Shown in pieces: positions 26,192 to 34,181 of a stretch of DNA of 64,000 bases. The translations under genes and the position numbers were made by a program. Below the pieces are notes generated by a model. The model was not told the origin of the DNA. It worked only from the letters and a program-made list of their open reading frames with translations, and ran no database searches. Numbering within the stretch: position 1 is the first letter of the stretch; each line of letters starts with the position of its first letter. The stretch lies in the NCBI GenBank assembly GCA_963709995.1, contig CAVPYN010000003.1, forward strand, positions 62,001 through 126,000, given 5' to 3'. Source of the DNA: JAUIIK01 sp963709995. GTDB taxonomy: Bacteria > Chloroflexota > Chloroflexia > Thermomicrobiales > CFX8.

Positions 26192-26295
26192 TGGCGCACC
26201 AAGGACAGGCGTCGTTCTGAACGCGGCTCAATCTGAGCGCCGTGGACCGTCTGTCTGTGCATGAATACTGAGATATCGAGAGAAGTTACAACAAT

Positions 26296-26769
26296 ATGGT
26301 TACTACTTATAGAGGAGCTCCGGCCGAGCAGCCGCGACGGCAACGCTTCGTTGACGCGCCCCTGCCTCGCGTTGAGAGACTTGAGCGCCGGATTGCCGAG
26401 ACGCGCATGACGGCCGCACTTGACGCTGACTGGGAACTGCTTCACCTCCGATCGAGAGCGATCGGCAAGTTGCTTGCCCAGGAGCTCGAGCCTACCCGGC
26501 AGATCGCGGAGGCGCGAAGAATTCGTGATGCGTCGCACCGGGCTGGTGACGCCCTGGGTCTACGGGCATTACGGCTCGGGACCGCGGGTCTGATGGCTAG
26601 TTGGTTGCAGTGGAGTGGCGCGAAAGAGGCGGCCCAGGCACTCAACCGGCAGTTCGCGGCTGATCAGCGACTGGGAATACCTGGTCTTGCCGATCTGGAG
26701 GATGAGCTTCGTGAGGCTCGGACCTGCGGATCGAAGGAGGAGTCTCAGCAATTGGAACGGCATTGCTGA
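26296..26769 (+). CDS. Hypothetical charged helical protein
   Basis: 157 residues, rich in Ala, Arg, Leu and Glu, with long amphipathic stretches (TRQIAEARRIRDASHRAG, TAGLMASWLQWSGAKEAAQA) that predict an all-helical fold. No enzyme motif, signal peptide or membrane helix is evident. A GAGAGAAG sequence 14-20 bases upstream could serve as ribosome-binding site. It lies alone between the RRM gene and the desaturase gene. I do not recognise a family, and the frame could be chance in GC-rich DNA, but composition favours coding. Confidence 0.45.
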   Translation: MVTTYRGAPAEQPRRQRFVDAPLPRVERLERRIAETRMTAALDADWELLHLRSRAIGKLLAQELEPTRQIAEARRIRDASHRAGDALGLRALRLGTAGLMASWLQWSGAKEAAQALNRQFAADQRLGIPGLADLEDELREARTCGSKEESQQLERHC

Positions 26770-26860
26770 AAGCAACGCCGTTTGTTCGCGGATACACCAG
26801 CGACAATCACGAAAGTCGTCTGGACGTGACTACATTTTGAAGAATGGAATGGTGGTTTGA

Positions 26861-27706
26861 ATGCCGACACCTGGACCTGGCCGCAAGGCTGTGCTGCTTT
26901 TCTTCGTGGCCGGCCCGATCGTTGGGGCCATTTACGCTATAGCCAGACTCTGGCAGGATCTGATCGGCTGGGAAGAACTCGCCCTCTTCCTCGGCCTCTA
27001 TCTTGCGACCGGTCTCGGCATTACGTTCGGGTATCACCGGTTGCTCACCCATCGCAGTTTCGAAACCGTTCCCGTCGTTAAAGCAATCGCATTAATCTTG
27101 GGCTCGATGGCCGTTCAGGGCGCGGCGATCGACTGGGCTTCTAATCATCTCAAGCATCATGCCCATTCCGATGAAGAAGGCGACCCGCATTCGCCGGTTG
27201 AAGGTTTCTTTCACGCCCATATTGGCTGGCTGTTCTCGGCTCCGGCGGCCGATCGCCAACGGTATGCCAAACGCCTGATGAACGACCGGCTCATCTCTTT
27301 CATCGATCGCACCTTTCTGGTGTGGGTGGTGCTCGGCCTGGCAATCCCGTACGCGATTGCCGGTTGGGAAGGTCTACTCTGGGGCGGGTTCGTGCGCATT
27401 GTGCTCGTCAACCACGTTTCCTGGTCGGTCAACTCGGTCTGTCACACGTTCGGTGCACAGCCGTTCAACATCAAGGATCAGAGCCGCAATCTCTGGATAC
27501 TGGGCCTGCTCGCGTTCGGCGAGGGTTGGCATCACAACCATCACGCATTTCCGGCCATGGCCTTCCACGGCATGAACCGTCGACAGGTTGACCTGACTGC
27601 CTATATCATCCGGTTTCTGCGGCGCATCGGGCTGGTTTGGAATGTCAAACTGCCCTCTCCGGAGCTGGTCGCCCGCAGGCGCCGGAAGCCGGTCATTCAG
27701 CCGTAG
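26861..27706 (+). CDS. Acyl-CoA/acyl-lipid delta-9-type fatty acid desaturase
   Basis: 281 residues with the three histidine boxes of membrane di-iron desaturases: HRLLTH at about 60-65, HLKHHAH near 96, and HNHHAF near 225. Hydrophobic helices before the first and between the second and third boxes give the usual four-TM topology with a cytoplasmic metal site. The NHVSWSVNSVCHTFG segment matches stearoyl-CoA desaturase-type enzymes. It introduces a cis double bond into saturated acyl chains using O2 and reduced carrier, adjusting membrane fluidity. It may act with the nearby RRM protein in cold response, though no shared regulation is visible. Confidence 0.93.
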   Translation: MPTPGPGRKAVLLFFVAGPIVGAIYAIARLWQDLIGWEELALFLGLYLATGLGITFGYHRLLTHRSFETVPVVKAIALILGSMAVQGAAIDWASNHLKHHAHSDEEGDPHSPVEGFFHAHIGWLFSAPAADRQRYAKRLMNDRLISFIDRTFLVWVVLGLAIPYAIAGWEGLLWGGFVRIVLVNHVSWSVNSVCHTFGAQPFNIKDQSRNLWILGLLAFGEGWHHNHHAFPAMAFHGMNRRQVDLTAYIIRFLRRIGLVWNVKLPSPELVARRRRKPVIQP

Positions 27707-27947
27707 GAGACGCGATAAGGCTCTACACCGGGATGGTGCAGCTGTAATGTGAGGCAGCCGGTCTGGTTTGCGGGAAAATGGCGTGTGTCATCGTCGTCGT
27801 TGACATACGTGCTTCCTCAGGCTGGACCGGCTGTCTGTGGCTCTGGTAGGCGGACATATTGGCCCCTTCTGGGTCCTTTCGGACGTGCCAAGATAGCTGA
27901 TAGCATTGCGTCCGATTGGTCGATCAGAACCCGCATGAGATGTCACT

Positions 27948-28970
27948 ATGGCCGGTACCGGATCAGAACCGAAACAACCAAAGAAGATCTCGGGCCTCAC
28001 ACAGGAAATCAATGCGCTGAGTGAGCGGTTCGATATTGCTGCCCGGCCCGCTGAGGCAGTAAACGAGCGCATCGAAGTCCTCTCTGAAGAGATGAGAATG
28101 CGGAAGGGGCGCTGGTACGGGCGTCTCTTCCAGAACTACATCAGCGACGATCCGGACGGGCTCGCAACCTTTATCGCATTCAACGCCATGTTCGCGTTCA
28201 TGCCGGTGATTCTGACGCTGGCGATCATTCTTGCCCTGGTCCTTCGCCTCTTTACAACTGCCGACGAAGTTGCAAGCAACGAGTTGACGCTGGAACTGCC
28301 CATGGCGATCTCGGAGCCGGTCCGGCAGGTCATGGTTCAAAGCTCGGAAGGAATCCTGGGCATTGGGATCGTAACGCTGGCCGTGCTCTTCTGGGGTGGA
28401 ACGCGATTCTACAACTCGCTCGATCTCGCGTTCGCGCGGATCTACCGAACGCAGCGCCGTCCCTGGGTCACCCGCAAGCTGGCCGGAATGATTATGGTTC
28501 CTCTCTTGTCGTTCGCGATCGTGCTCTCCGCGCTGATCGTTCCGGCTGTTGTTTCGCTGCTGCTATTGCCACTTGCTGCGTTGGCTGATTTCGGGCCAAG
28601 CCTCAGCTTCTACGTGGGCGCGGTCCTGATCTTCTATACATTTGGATTCCTGATGATGATCCTTGCCTACAAGATGATTCCGGTTCACTCGCCGACGTTT
28701 CGGGCGGCGTTGCCGGGCGCGGCCGTCGCTGCGCTGCTATTCATGCTGTTGGCGCTCAGTTTCCCGATATACTTGCGCTACTTCGACAGCTACAGCATTT
28801 ACGGCGCGGTATTCGGCCTGATCCTGGCGATGATGTTGTGGTTCTACCTGGCTGCCCAGACGATCGTTATCGGCGCGGAGATCAACGCATTTTTCGAAGG
28901 GCGGCGGAGCGACGCCAGCGCGCCCGACGCGTCTGGGCCGGGGGATTTTGAAGCTAGATTCCGGGCGTGA
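27948..28970 (+). CDS. YihY/BrkB-family inner-membrane protein
   Basis: 340 residues. A cytoplasmic N-terminus of about 60 residues leads into six hydrophobic segments, with the family pattern DDPDGLATFIAFNAMFAFMP at the first helix, LFWGGTRFYNSLDLAFARIY in the middle, and PGAAVAALLFMLLALSFPIY then YGAVFGLILAMMLWFYLAAQ toward the end. The acidic-asparagine IGAEINAFFE closes the last helix. The family was misnamed RNase BN, and its transport or lipid role is unresolved. The start follows GAGATGTCACT. The stop overlaps the next gene by four bases (GTGA). Confidence 0.9.
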   Translation: MAGTGSEPKQPKKISGLTQEINALSERFDIAARPAEAVNERIEVLSEEMRMRKGRWYGRLFQNYISDDPDGLATFIAFNAMFAFMPVILTLAIILALVLRLFTTADEVASNELTLELPMAISEPVRQVMVQSSEGILGIGIVTLAVLFWGGTRFYNSLDLAFARIYRTQRRPWVTRKLAGMIMVPLLSFAIVLSALIVPAVVSLLLLPLAALADFGPSLSFYVGAVLIFYTFGFLMMILAYKMIPVHSPTFRAALPGAAVAALLFMLLALSFPIYLRYFDSYSIYGAVFGLILAMMLWFYLAAQTIVIGAEINAFFEGRRSDASAPDASGPGDFEARFRA

Positions 28971-29920
28971 TCGCCGGCAAAGAGCGCGACGATGGCCCGG
29001 AGTTGCGCGGTCTGCTCCTCAAGCATTTCGCTGCCGCTGATCATATTGGAGAGGCGCAGGCCCTTGCTGGCGGGTTCTTCTCCCGGGCATATGCCGTTGC
29101 CATCGATAGCCGGGAGTATGTCGTCCGGCTCAATTCGGAGCCCCATGCCGCCGAGAGTTTCGCCAAGGATGCCTACGCCTGGCGGCATTTCAACTCGGCA
29201 TCGCTCCCGATTCCACGCATCATCGTGATCGGCCGGACTCCTGAGGTCCACTACGCTATCAGCGAGCGGGCCGCCGGGCGTTCACTGATGGCATGCAGTC
29301 TAGAGGAACGACAGGCGGCGTTGCCAGCACTCCTCGATGCACTGGAGTCTGTCGGGCGATCCGATGTCATGTCGTCCAGTGGCTCCGGCGACTGGGGAAG
29401 TGACGGCAATGGCAAGTTCGAGAATTGGCGAGGATATCTCGCTTCCGTCATCGAAGATCATGATGAGGGCTACTACAAAGATTGGCATCGCTTGTTCGAA
29501 GACTCATTTCTGGAACGCGACGTTTACGAGGCGGTGTATGACCGGATGCTGGAGCTTCTGGCGAGATGCCCGGAGCAACGGAGTCTGATCCACAATGACT
29601 TCCAGTTCGAGAACCTTCTCTGGGATGGAAGGCGAATCACTGGCGTCATCGACTGGGCCAATGCGCTCTACGGAGATTCGCTCTACGACGTTGCCTGGCT
29701 TTCATGGCTGTCAGTCCACCCTGAAGGGTGGTTCGACGATGGCGCGCGGATCCTGACAGACCGTTTCTCTGGCGCGGCAGGCTTTGCCGGGCGCCTTGCC
29801 TGCTACCAGCTTCATATTGGACTCGACCATCTGCGTTTCTACGCCAGGAACGACCAGCGGGCCAACTATCAGATGTGTCGTGATTGGTTGGTCGGGCTGA
29901 TTTCAGGAGCCACCGGCTAA
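28967..29920 (+). CDS. APH-family phosphotransferase, hygromycin-kinase-like
   Basis: 317 residues from a GTG that overlaps the yihY-like stop by four bases, implying translational coupling. The catalytic loop is LIHNDFQFENLLWD and the metal motif VIDWANALYGDSLYDVAWL, closest in style to hygromycin B 4-O-kinase and related enzymes. The N-lobe segment YVVRLNSEPH includes the basic residue position used by this fold. Substrate is unknown. Coupling to a membrane protein is unusual and may hint at a shared lipid or envelope role rather than resistance. Confidence 0.82.
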   Translation: MIAGKERDDGPELRGLLLKHFAAADHIGEAQALAGGFFSRAYAVAIDSREYVVRLNSEPHAAESFAKDAYAWRHFNSASLPIPRIIVIGRTPEVHYAISERAAGRSLMACSLEERQAALPALLDALESVGRSDVMSSSGSGDWGSDGNGKFENWRGYLASVIEDHDEGYYKDWHRLFEDSFLERDVYEAVYDRMLELLARCPEQRSLIHNDFQFENLLWDGRRITGVIDWANALYGDSLYDVAWLSWLSVHPEGWFDDGARILTDRFSGAAGFAGRLACYQLHIGLDHLRFYARNDQRANYQMCRDWLVGLISGATG

Positions 29921-29996
29921 GATTCGACTGTAGTGTCAACGATGAAATGGTTGCCTGATGCTGGACCCTGACAGCAGAATGTGAGGAACGTCAGTG

Positions 29997-30830
29997 ATGG
30001 ATGAAAAGAGTCAGGTCGTGCTGGTAACGGGCGCGGCGCGCGGTCTCGGCTGGGGGATTGCCCGGGCATTCGGGCTCGCTGGCGCGCGAGTATGCGCGAC
30101 AGATATCAATGAACACGAACTCGAGCAGTGCGCCAGGGATCTTGACGCTGACGGATCGGAGTACCTGACACTCTGCTCCGACGTTGCCGATCTTGACGCC
30201 TGCAATCAGGTCGTTGCCGATATCGTTGGACGCTGGGGACGGCTTGATGCGGTCGTCCACAATGCGATCTACATGCCGCTGGTCACCTTCGACGACACGA
30301 CGCCGGAGGAGTGGCAGCGGCAGCTCGACGTCGGGCTCGGAGGGCTGTTCAACCTCACCCATGCCGTCTGGGGACAGATGAAGGCGCAGGGAGGCGGTCA
30401 TATCATCGGCGTCGCCAGCGGTTCCAGCTTCCGGGGCTTCAAGGAAGAGATCGCTTACTGCACGATCAAGCATGGCGTTGAGGGCTTTGTGAAGGCCCTC
30501 TCGCTCGAAGCCGCCGAATACGACATCGCCCTGAACACGATCGGTCCTGGCGCGCCGATCAAGCCAACCCGGATGACCCGCGCCGAACTCGACCAGCTTC
30601 CGGAGGAAGAGAAGGGCTCCTGGGCTGATCCGCTTGAGCTCGGCAAAGCCTGGGTCTGGCTCGCCTCCCAACCACCGTCGCGCATCAACGGCCACCGTCT
30701 CGATGGCGGCGTGATCGCGGCGACGCTCGCCCGCGAAGGCGACGAGTTCGACTTCATCCCCGAGAAGGTCACGATGTATCCAGACGACTACCGCGCCCGC
30801 CAGGAGTGGTATGACAACTATGTTGATTAA
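29997..30830 (+). CDS. Short-chain dehydrogenase/reductase
   Basis: 277 residues from ATG 29997 (GAGG at 29982-29985; a GTG codon just before it is equally possible). The cofactor motif is VTGAARGLGWGIARAF, with an acidic end of strand 2 (CATDINEHEL), which favours NAD(H). The catalytic region is intact: a Ser in VASGSSFRG and Y-x-x-x-K in YCTIKHGVEGF. The usual NNAG is replaced by VHNAIYMP. SDRs oxidise or reduce alcohol/ketone groups of many metabolites. The gene is single with no operon partner that fixes its substrate. Confidence 0.9.
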   Translation: MDEKSQVVLVTGAARGLGWGIARAFGLAGARVCATDINEHELEQCARDLDADGSEYLTLCSDVADLDACNQVVADIVGRWGRLDAVVHNAIYMPLVTFDDTTPEEWQRQLDVGLGGLFNLTHAVWGQMKAQGGGHIIGVASGSSFRGFKEEIAYCTIKHGVEGFVKALSLEAAEYDIALNTIGPGAPIKPTRMTRAELDQLPEEEKGSWADPLELGKAWVWLASQPPSRINGHRLDGGVIAATLAREGDEFDFIPEKVTMYPDDYRARQEWYDNYVD

Positions 30831-30961
30831 CACTGGGCAGGCGCCTGGAGTTGAAGTGAATAGCTGTGACCGCTGCCAGCCTTTGCTGTTGGCAGCGATC
30901 ACACACTTCCGGGAGTCCATCGGATCAGAGTCGATGAAAGACTATTTTCGGCCTCGACCGG

Positions 30962-31825
30962 TCAGCCACCGGGTTTAGTCCCGACGCCGATGTGAACTTT
31001 GTTACGGAGAACGGCTTTCCGGTCGCCTTCCGACCGTTCTCGCAGCATGCCGTTGAGCACCTGCTTAACCGTGGCTCGCTGGTCGTCGGTCAGATCACTG
31101 GTGATCATGGTGGCGATTGGGTTGCTACTGAGCACCCAGTCCCACATCTCCTGCCCGGTGTGGAATTCAAGCAACTCGGCTGTCTCACAAACCTGGATAT
31201 CGATGAGCCCAGCTTTAGCGAGGCGTTGACAGAGTACATCAGGGTTTGACGCCTGAAATTCGAGTGGCGGTGGATCACTGGGTATCCCCGCGAAGTCAGG
31301 CACGACCGCCTGTAGAGCGCTGATGAACACCCCGAGGAAGTCAATCTCTTGCGGATAGCCGTAGGCAATGATCAGCACCCGGCCACCCGGCTTCGTCACT
31401 CGAACCATCTCCCGCAATGCAGCTTCCTGGTCGGGAACCAGCATGACGCCGAAGAGGGAGCCCGAGATATCGAAGCTATCGTCACCGAATTCCAGGGAGT
31501 GGCAATCCATAACCCTGCCCTCTGCGCCGGTGAGGCCTTCCTCACCCACCCGCGCTTCGAATTGTTCGATCATCGCTGGGGACCAGTCGATGGCAACGAC
31601 CCGTGCACCGGCACGAGCAGCGGGAAGGCTTAGCCCGCCGGGCCCGGCGGCGACATCGAGAAAGCGGTCGCTGGACTTGAGATGGGCCAGAGTCAGGGCC
31701 TCCTGTGCCAAACTCTCCTCCCCGGGCGCAACATAGCGGTCATACCCTTCGGCAATTGCATCCCAGGCTTCCATTGGTGCCACCGGCGGGTGAGCGTCTG
31801 TGGATTGGGTTGGGTTCGCTGTCAT
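30962..31825 (-). CDS. Class I SAM methyltransferase, UbiE/COQ5-like
   Basis: 287 residues from the ATG at 31825 (GAGGAAGAC directly upstream); the longer frame to 31855 would need a TTG. The fold starts with WDAIAEGYDRYVAPGEE, then motif I FLDVAAGPGGLSLPAA, strand 2 ending RVVAIDWSPAMIEQF, and post-I DISGSLFGVMLVPD with MVRVTKPGGRVLIIAYG. This is typical of small-molecule C- or O-methyltransferases. The upstream same-strand gene is a LuxR-type regulator 148 bases away, a possible controller. Confidence 0.85.
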   Translation of the reverse strand: MTANPTQSTDAHPPVAPMEAWDAIAEGYDRYVAPGEESLAQEALTLAHLKSSDRFLDVAAGPGGLSLPAARAGARVVAIDWSPAMIEQFEARVGEEGLTGAEGRVMDCHSLEFGDDSFDISGSLFGVMLVPDQEAALREMVRVTKPGGRVLIIAYGYPQEIDFLGVFISALQAVVPDFAGIPSDPPPLEFQASNPDVLCQRLAKAGLIDIQVCETAELLEFHTGQEMWDWVLSSNPIATMITSDLTDDQRATVKQVLNGMLRERSEGDRKAVLRNKVHIGVGTKPGG

Positions 31826-31973
31826 GTCTTCCTCATTCTTTCTGCTGGTTGTCAAATGTGTCGCAGATCTGCTCTATAGAGATCGTAGAGAAGAGGGTGC
31901 ATGCAGACTTCCACCGAATGCCCCAATTCACTGCCGAAGGCGTGGGTATTTCTGTGTATTGCGCTACTCGGTG

Positions 31974-33611
31974 TTAGCGGACGATGCCCTGCTGGAACGC
32001 GTAGGCGGTGGCCTCTGAGCGAGATGAGAGGTCCAGCTTGGTAAAGATGTTGCTGACGTGGCGCGCGACCGTCTTCTCGCTGATGAACAGCGCATCGGCT
32101 ATCGCCCGGTTGGTTTTGCCGGTGGAGAGTAGGACCAGCACCTCGCGTTCGCGAGGGCTCAGATCTTCAGGCTTAGATTGCCCCGTGATTTGTAGGTGAT
32201 GTTCGAGTTGCTTGATGTCTGGTGTCGCCTCGAGTTTAGTAAGCAGCGATACTGCAGCATCGAATTCCAACTCAGCACCGCCGTAGTCACCGAGTTCAGT
32301 GTAGGCGCGACCAATGAGAATTCGCAGACGCGCGAGTTCGTAGGGTGTATTGAGCTGGCGCCAGAGTCTTCCCGCGTTCTGCAGATCGGCGAGCGCTACG
32401 CGAGCGTCACCATCGAACAACATTACAGCGCCGCAGGCGTGGGCTGCGAGCGCGTGTAGATAGGGAGCGTCAAGCTCCGTGCAGATCGCTCGAAGTTCAT
32501 CTACTGCTGGTTGAGCGGCTTTGAGATCATGCGCTTCCAGACTGATCTCCACGAAGGCCGGCAGAAGTTTTGCTCGATCATTCCAGTTCGTTGTTTCATC
32601 CAGGGAGCGCCGAATTCCCGCGACGGCTTCCGCCATGTTGCCCTGCGCCATGCGAAGGAGTGACATGCCTGGCTCTGGACTACGGCCGGCCCGACTTGCC
32701 TGCCGGTATGCCTCCTCTGCTGCTGAGAACAGGCCGCGCAATCGCTGGATCTCACCGAGCTGGTAATACGCTGAACCCAGGGTGTCCCAGGAAGTCGGAG
32801 TGGAAAGTAACTCGCACGCTTGTTGCGCTGCATCGAGCGCTTCAGGCCAGTTGCCCTGCAGCCGAAAGATCTCGCAACGAAGGATCAAGCAGTTCCCATG
32901 GAAGGGCACCAAATCAGGCTGTGAATCGCACCAGCGCGAAAGCGCCTCTGTCCATTCGCGCGCCCGGCGCAAATCGAACACCGCGTGGCACATGTCGATC
33001 GTCGTGCAGTAGGCGATGCCGGTAAGGATCGGATAGAGCTCGCCGCTCGTCGCCGCGACCATGATTTCATCAAGCAGCGCCATACCCTCGTCGGTGCGCT
33101 GCCGAATAATGAGAGCCTGACTCTGGCCGAGATGGGCAAAGGTCAGTAGATCGAGATCCGCGAACTTCTGAGCAATATCGACCGCCTCAATGAAGCCAGG
33201 ATATGCTCCCTCTATGTCACCAGAAAACAGAGTCGGCAACGCTGTGAAGACGCAGAGCCACCCATGTTCCGGACAGTCTTTTGGCACGTTTTCGAGCACA
33301 CGCCTGCCGCGGGCGATCCAACCCATTGCCGGCGCCATGTCACCCCTGAAGAGAAGCCCGCACGCCTGCCAGAAGGCGCACCGCGCTGCACGGGGCCGGT
33401 CACCTTGGCGAAGTGCTGCCTGATGCGCTCGCATCCAGGCCTCAGCACATTCGTCATCCTGACCGAGCATATAGGCGCTCAGGGCTAATCGCTCGAGATC
33501 TTCGACAGTGAGATTCCCTTCTTCGGCCGCCGCCGAAAGCTTTGTGAACTGATCCGCCCAACCCTGCACATCGTCGATGGGGTGACTGCTTCCGTATGCG
33601 CTTGTTGACAA
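31974..33611 (-). CDS. LuxR-family transcriptional regulator with TPR-like sensor domain
   Basis: 545 residues from TTG 33611 (GAGG eight bases upstream). The bulk (about 40-465) is a chain of helical TPR-like repeats, for instance DTLGSAYYQLGEIQRLRGLF and RLRILIGRAYTELGDYGGAE. There is no P-loop, in contrast to the regulator at 20975. The C-terminus is a complete LuxR DNA-binding domain (LSPREREVLVLLSTGKTNRA, VARHVSNIFTKLDL). It probably responds to a ligand or partner protein. The methyltransferase gene downstream on the same strand may be co-regulated. Confidence 0.9.
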   Translation of the reverse strand: MSTSAYGSSHPIDDVQGWADQFTKLSAAAEEGNLTVEDLERLALSAYMLGQDDECAEAWMRAHQAALRQGDRPRAARCAFWQACGLLFRGDMAPAMGWIARGRRVLENVPKDCPEHGWLCVFTALPTLFSGDIEGAYPGFIEAVDIAQKFADLDLLTFAHLGQSQALIIRQRTDEGMALLDEIMVAATSGELYPILTGIAYCTTIDMCHAVFDLRRAREWTEALSRWCDSQPDLVPFHGNCLILRCEIFRLQGNWPEALDAAQQACELLSTPTSWDTLGSAYYQLGEIQRLRGLFSAAEEAYRQASRAGRSPEPGMSLLRMAQGNMAEAVAGIRRSLDETTNWNDRAKLLPAFVEISLEAHDLKAAQPAVDELRAICTELDAPYLHALAAHACGAVMLFDGDARVALADLQNAGRLWRQLNTPYELARLRILIGRAYTELGDYGGAELEFDAAVSLLTKLEATPDIKQLEHHLQITGQSKPEDLSPREREVLVLLSTGKTNRAIADALFISEKTVARHVSNIFTKLDLSSRSEATAYAFQQGIVR

Positions 33612-34181
33612 AATGGTTACCTCAACCTCTCGCGGCAGCTTCGAACTCGCGGGAGAGAGCCGTCATCAAATCGTGGTCTCAATGAATCAGTGTAACCGAG
33701 CGGTGGCTTCCTAAGGTGCCCACAGAACAGATTTGTTGCAGAACCGGCAACGGCGGGCATTTGCTCCGTCACTCGGCACCGCTACTGTTCGCGGAACGAT
33801 TTCGAGGATGGATTACTAGAGAACGAGTGCCGCGGAGACGGCTCGGCGCAACGCTCGCTCGCGCCTCGGAACCGTCGATCTTCGCGCAGTGGAAGACAGG
33901 CTATCGGACACTGTAAGCGCAAGCGCTGTAAAGGGCAGGGATGCGGTGTCTGCCGGGCGGTCAAAAGCGGCTGAGATGGTCACTCGCTCGCCTCTGTCGG
34001 TGACAATCAATTCCAATGCCCCTGGCAAACCAATTCAGAGCGCCTAGCGAGTTGCTTCCGACCGCGAGTAGCTAGCCAGTGGGCTGACAGATGCGGCACT
34101 GTCCAGAATGCGCGTTCCGGACAGTGCGGTTGAGGCTGCTGTTCTTCGTTCTGACATGCAACCCGAAAAGGGAATAGGGCT
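33612..34181. other. Intergenic stretch; only a hairpin seen
   Basis: 570 bases between the LuxR regulator and the leftward ABC permease gene. Frames are short and not convincing. The inverted repeat GCACTGTCC ... GGACAGTGC at 34096-34127, with an extra GAA/TTC pair inside the loop, lies 55 bases beyond the permease stop and could end that transcript, although it lacks a T tract. I see nothing else. Confidence 0.45.
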
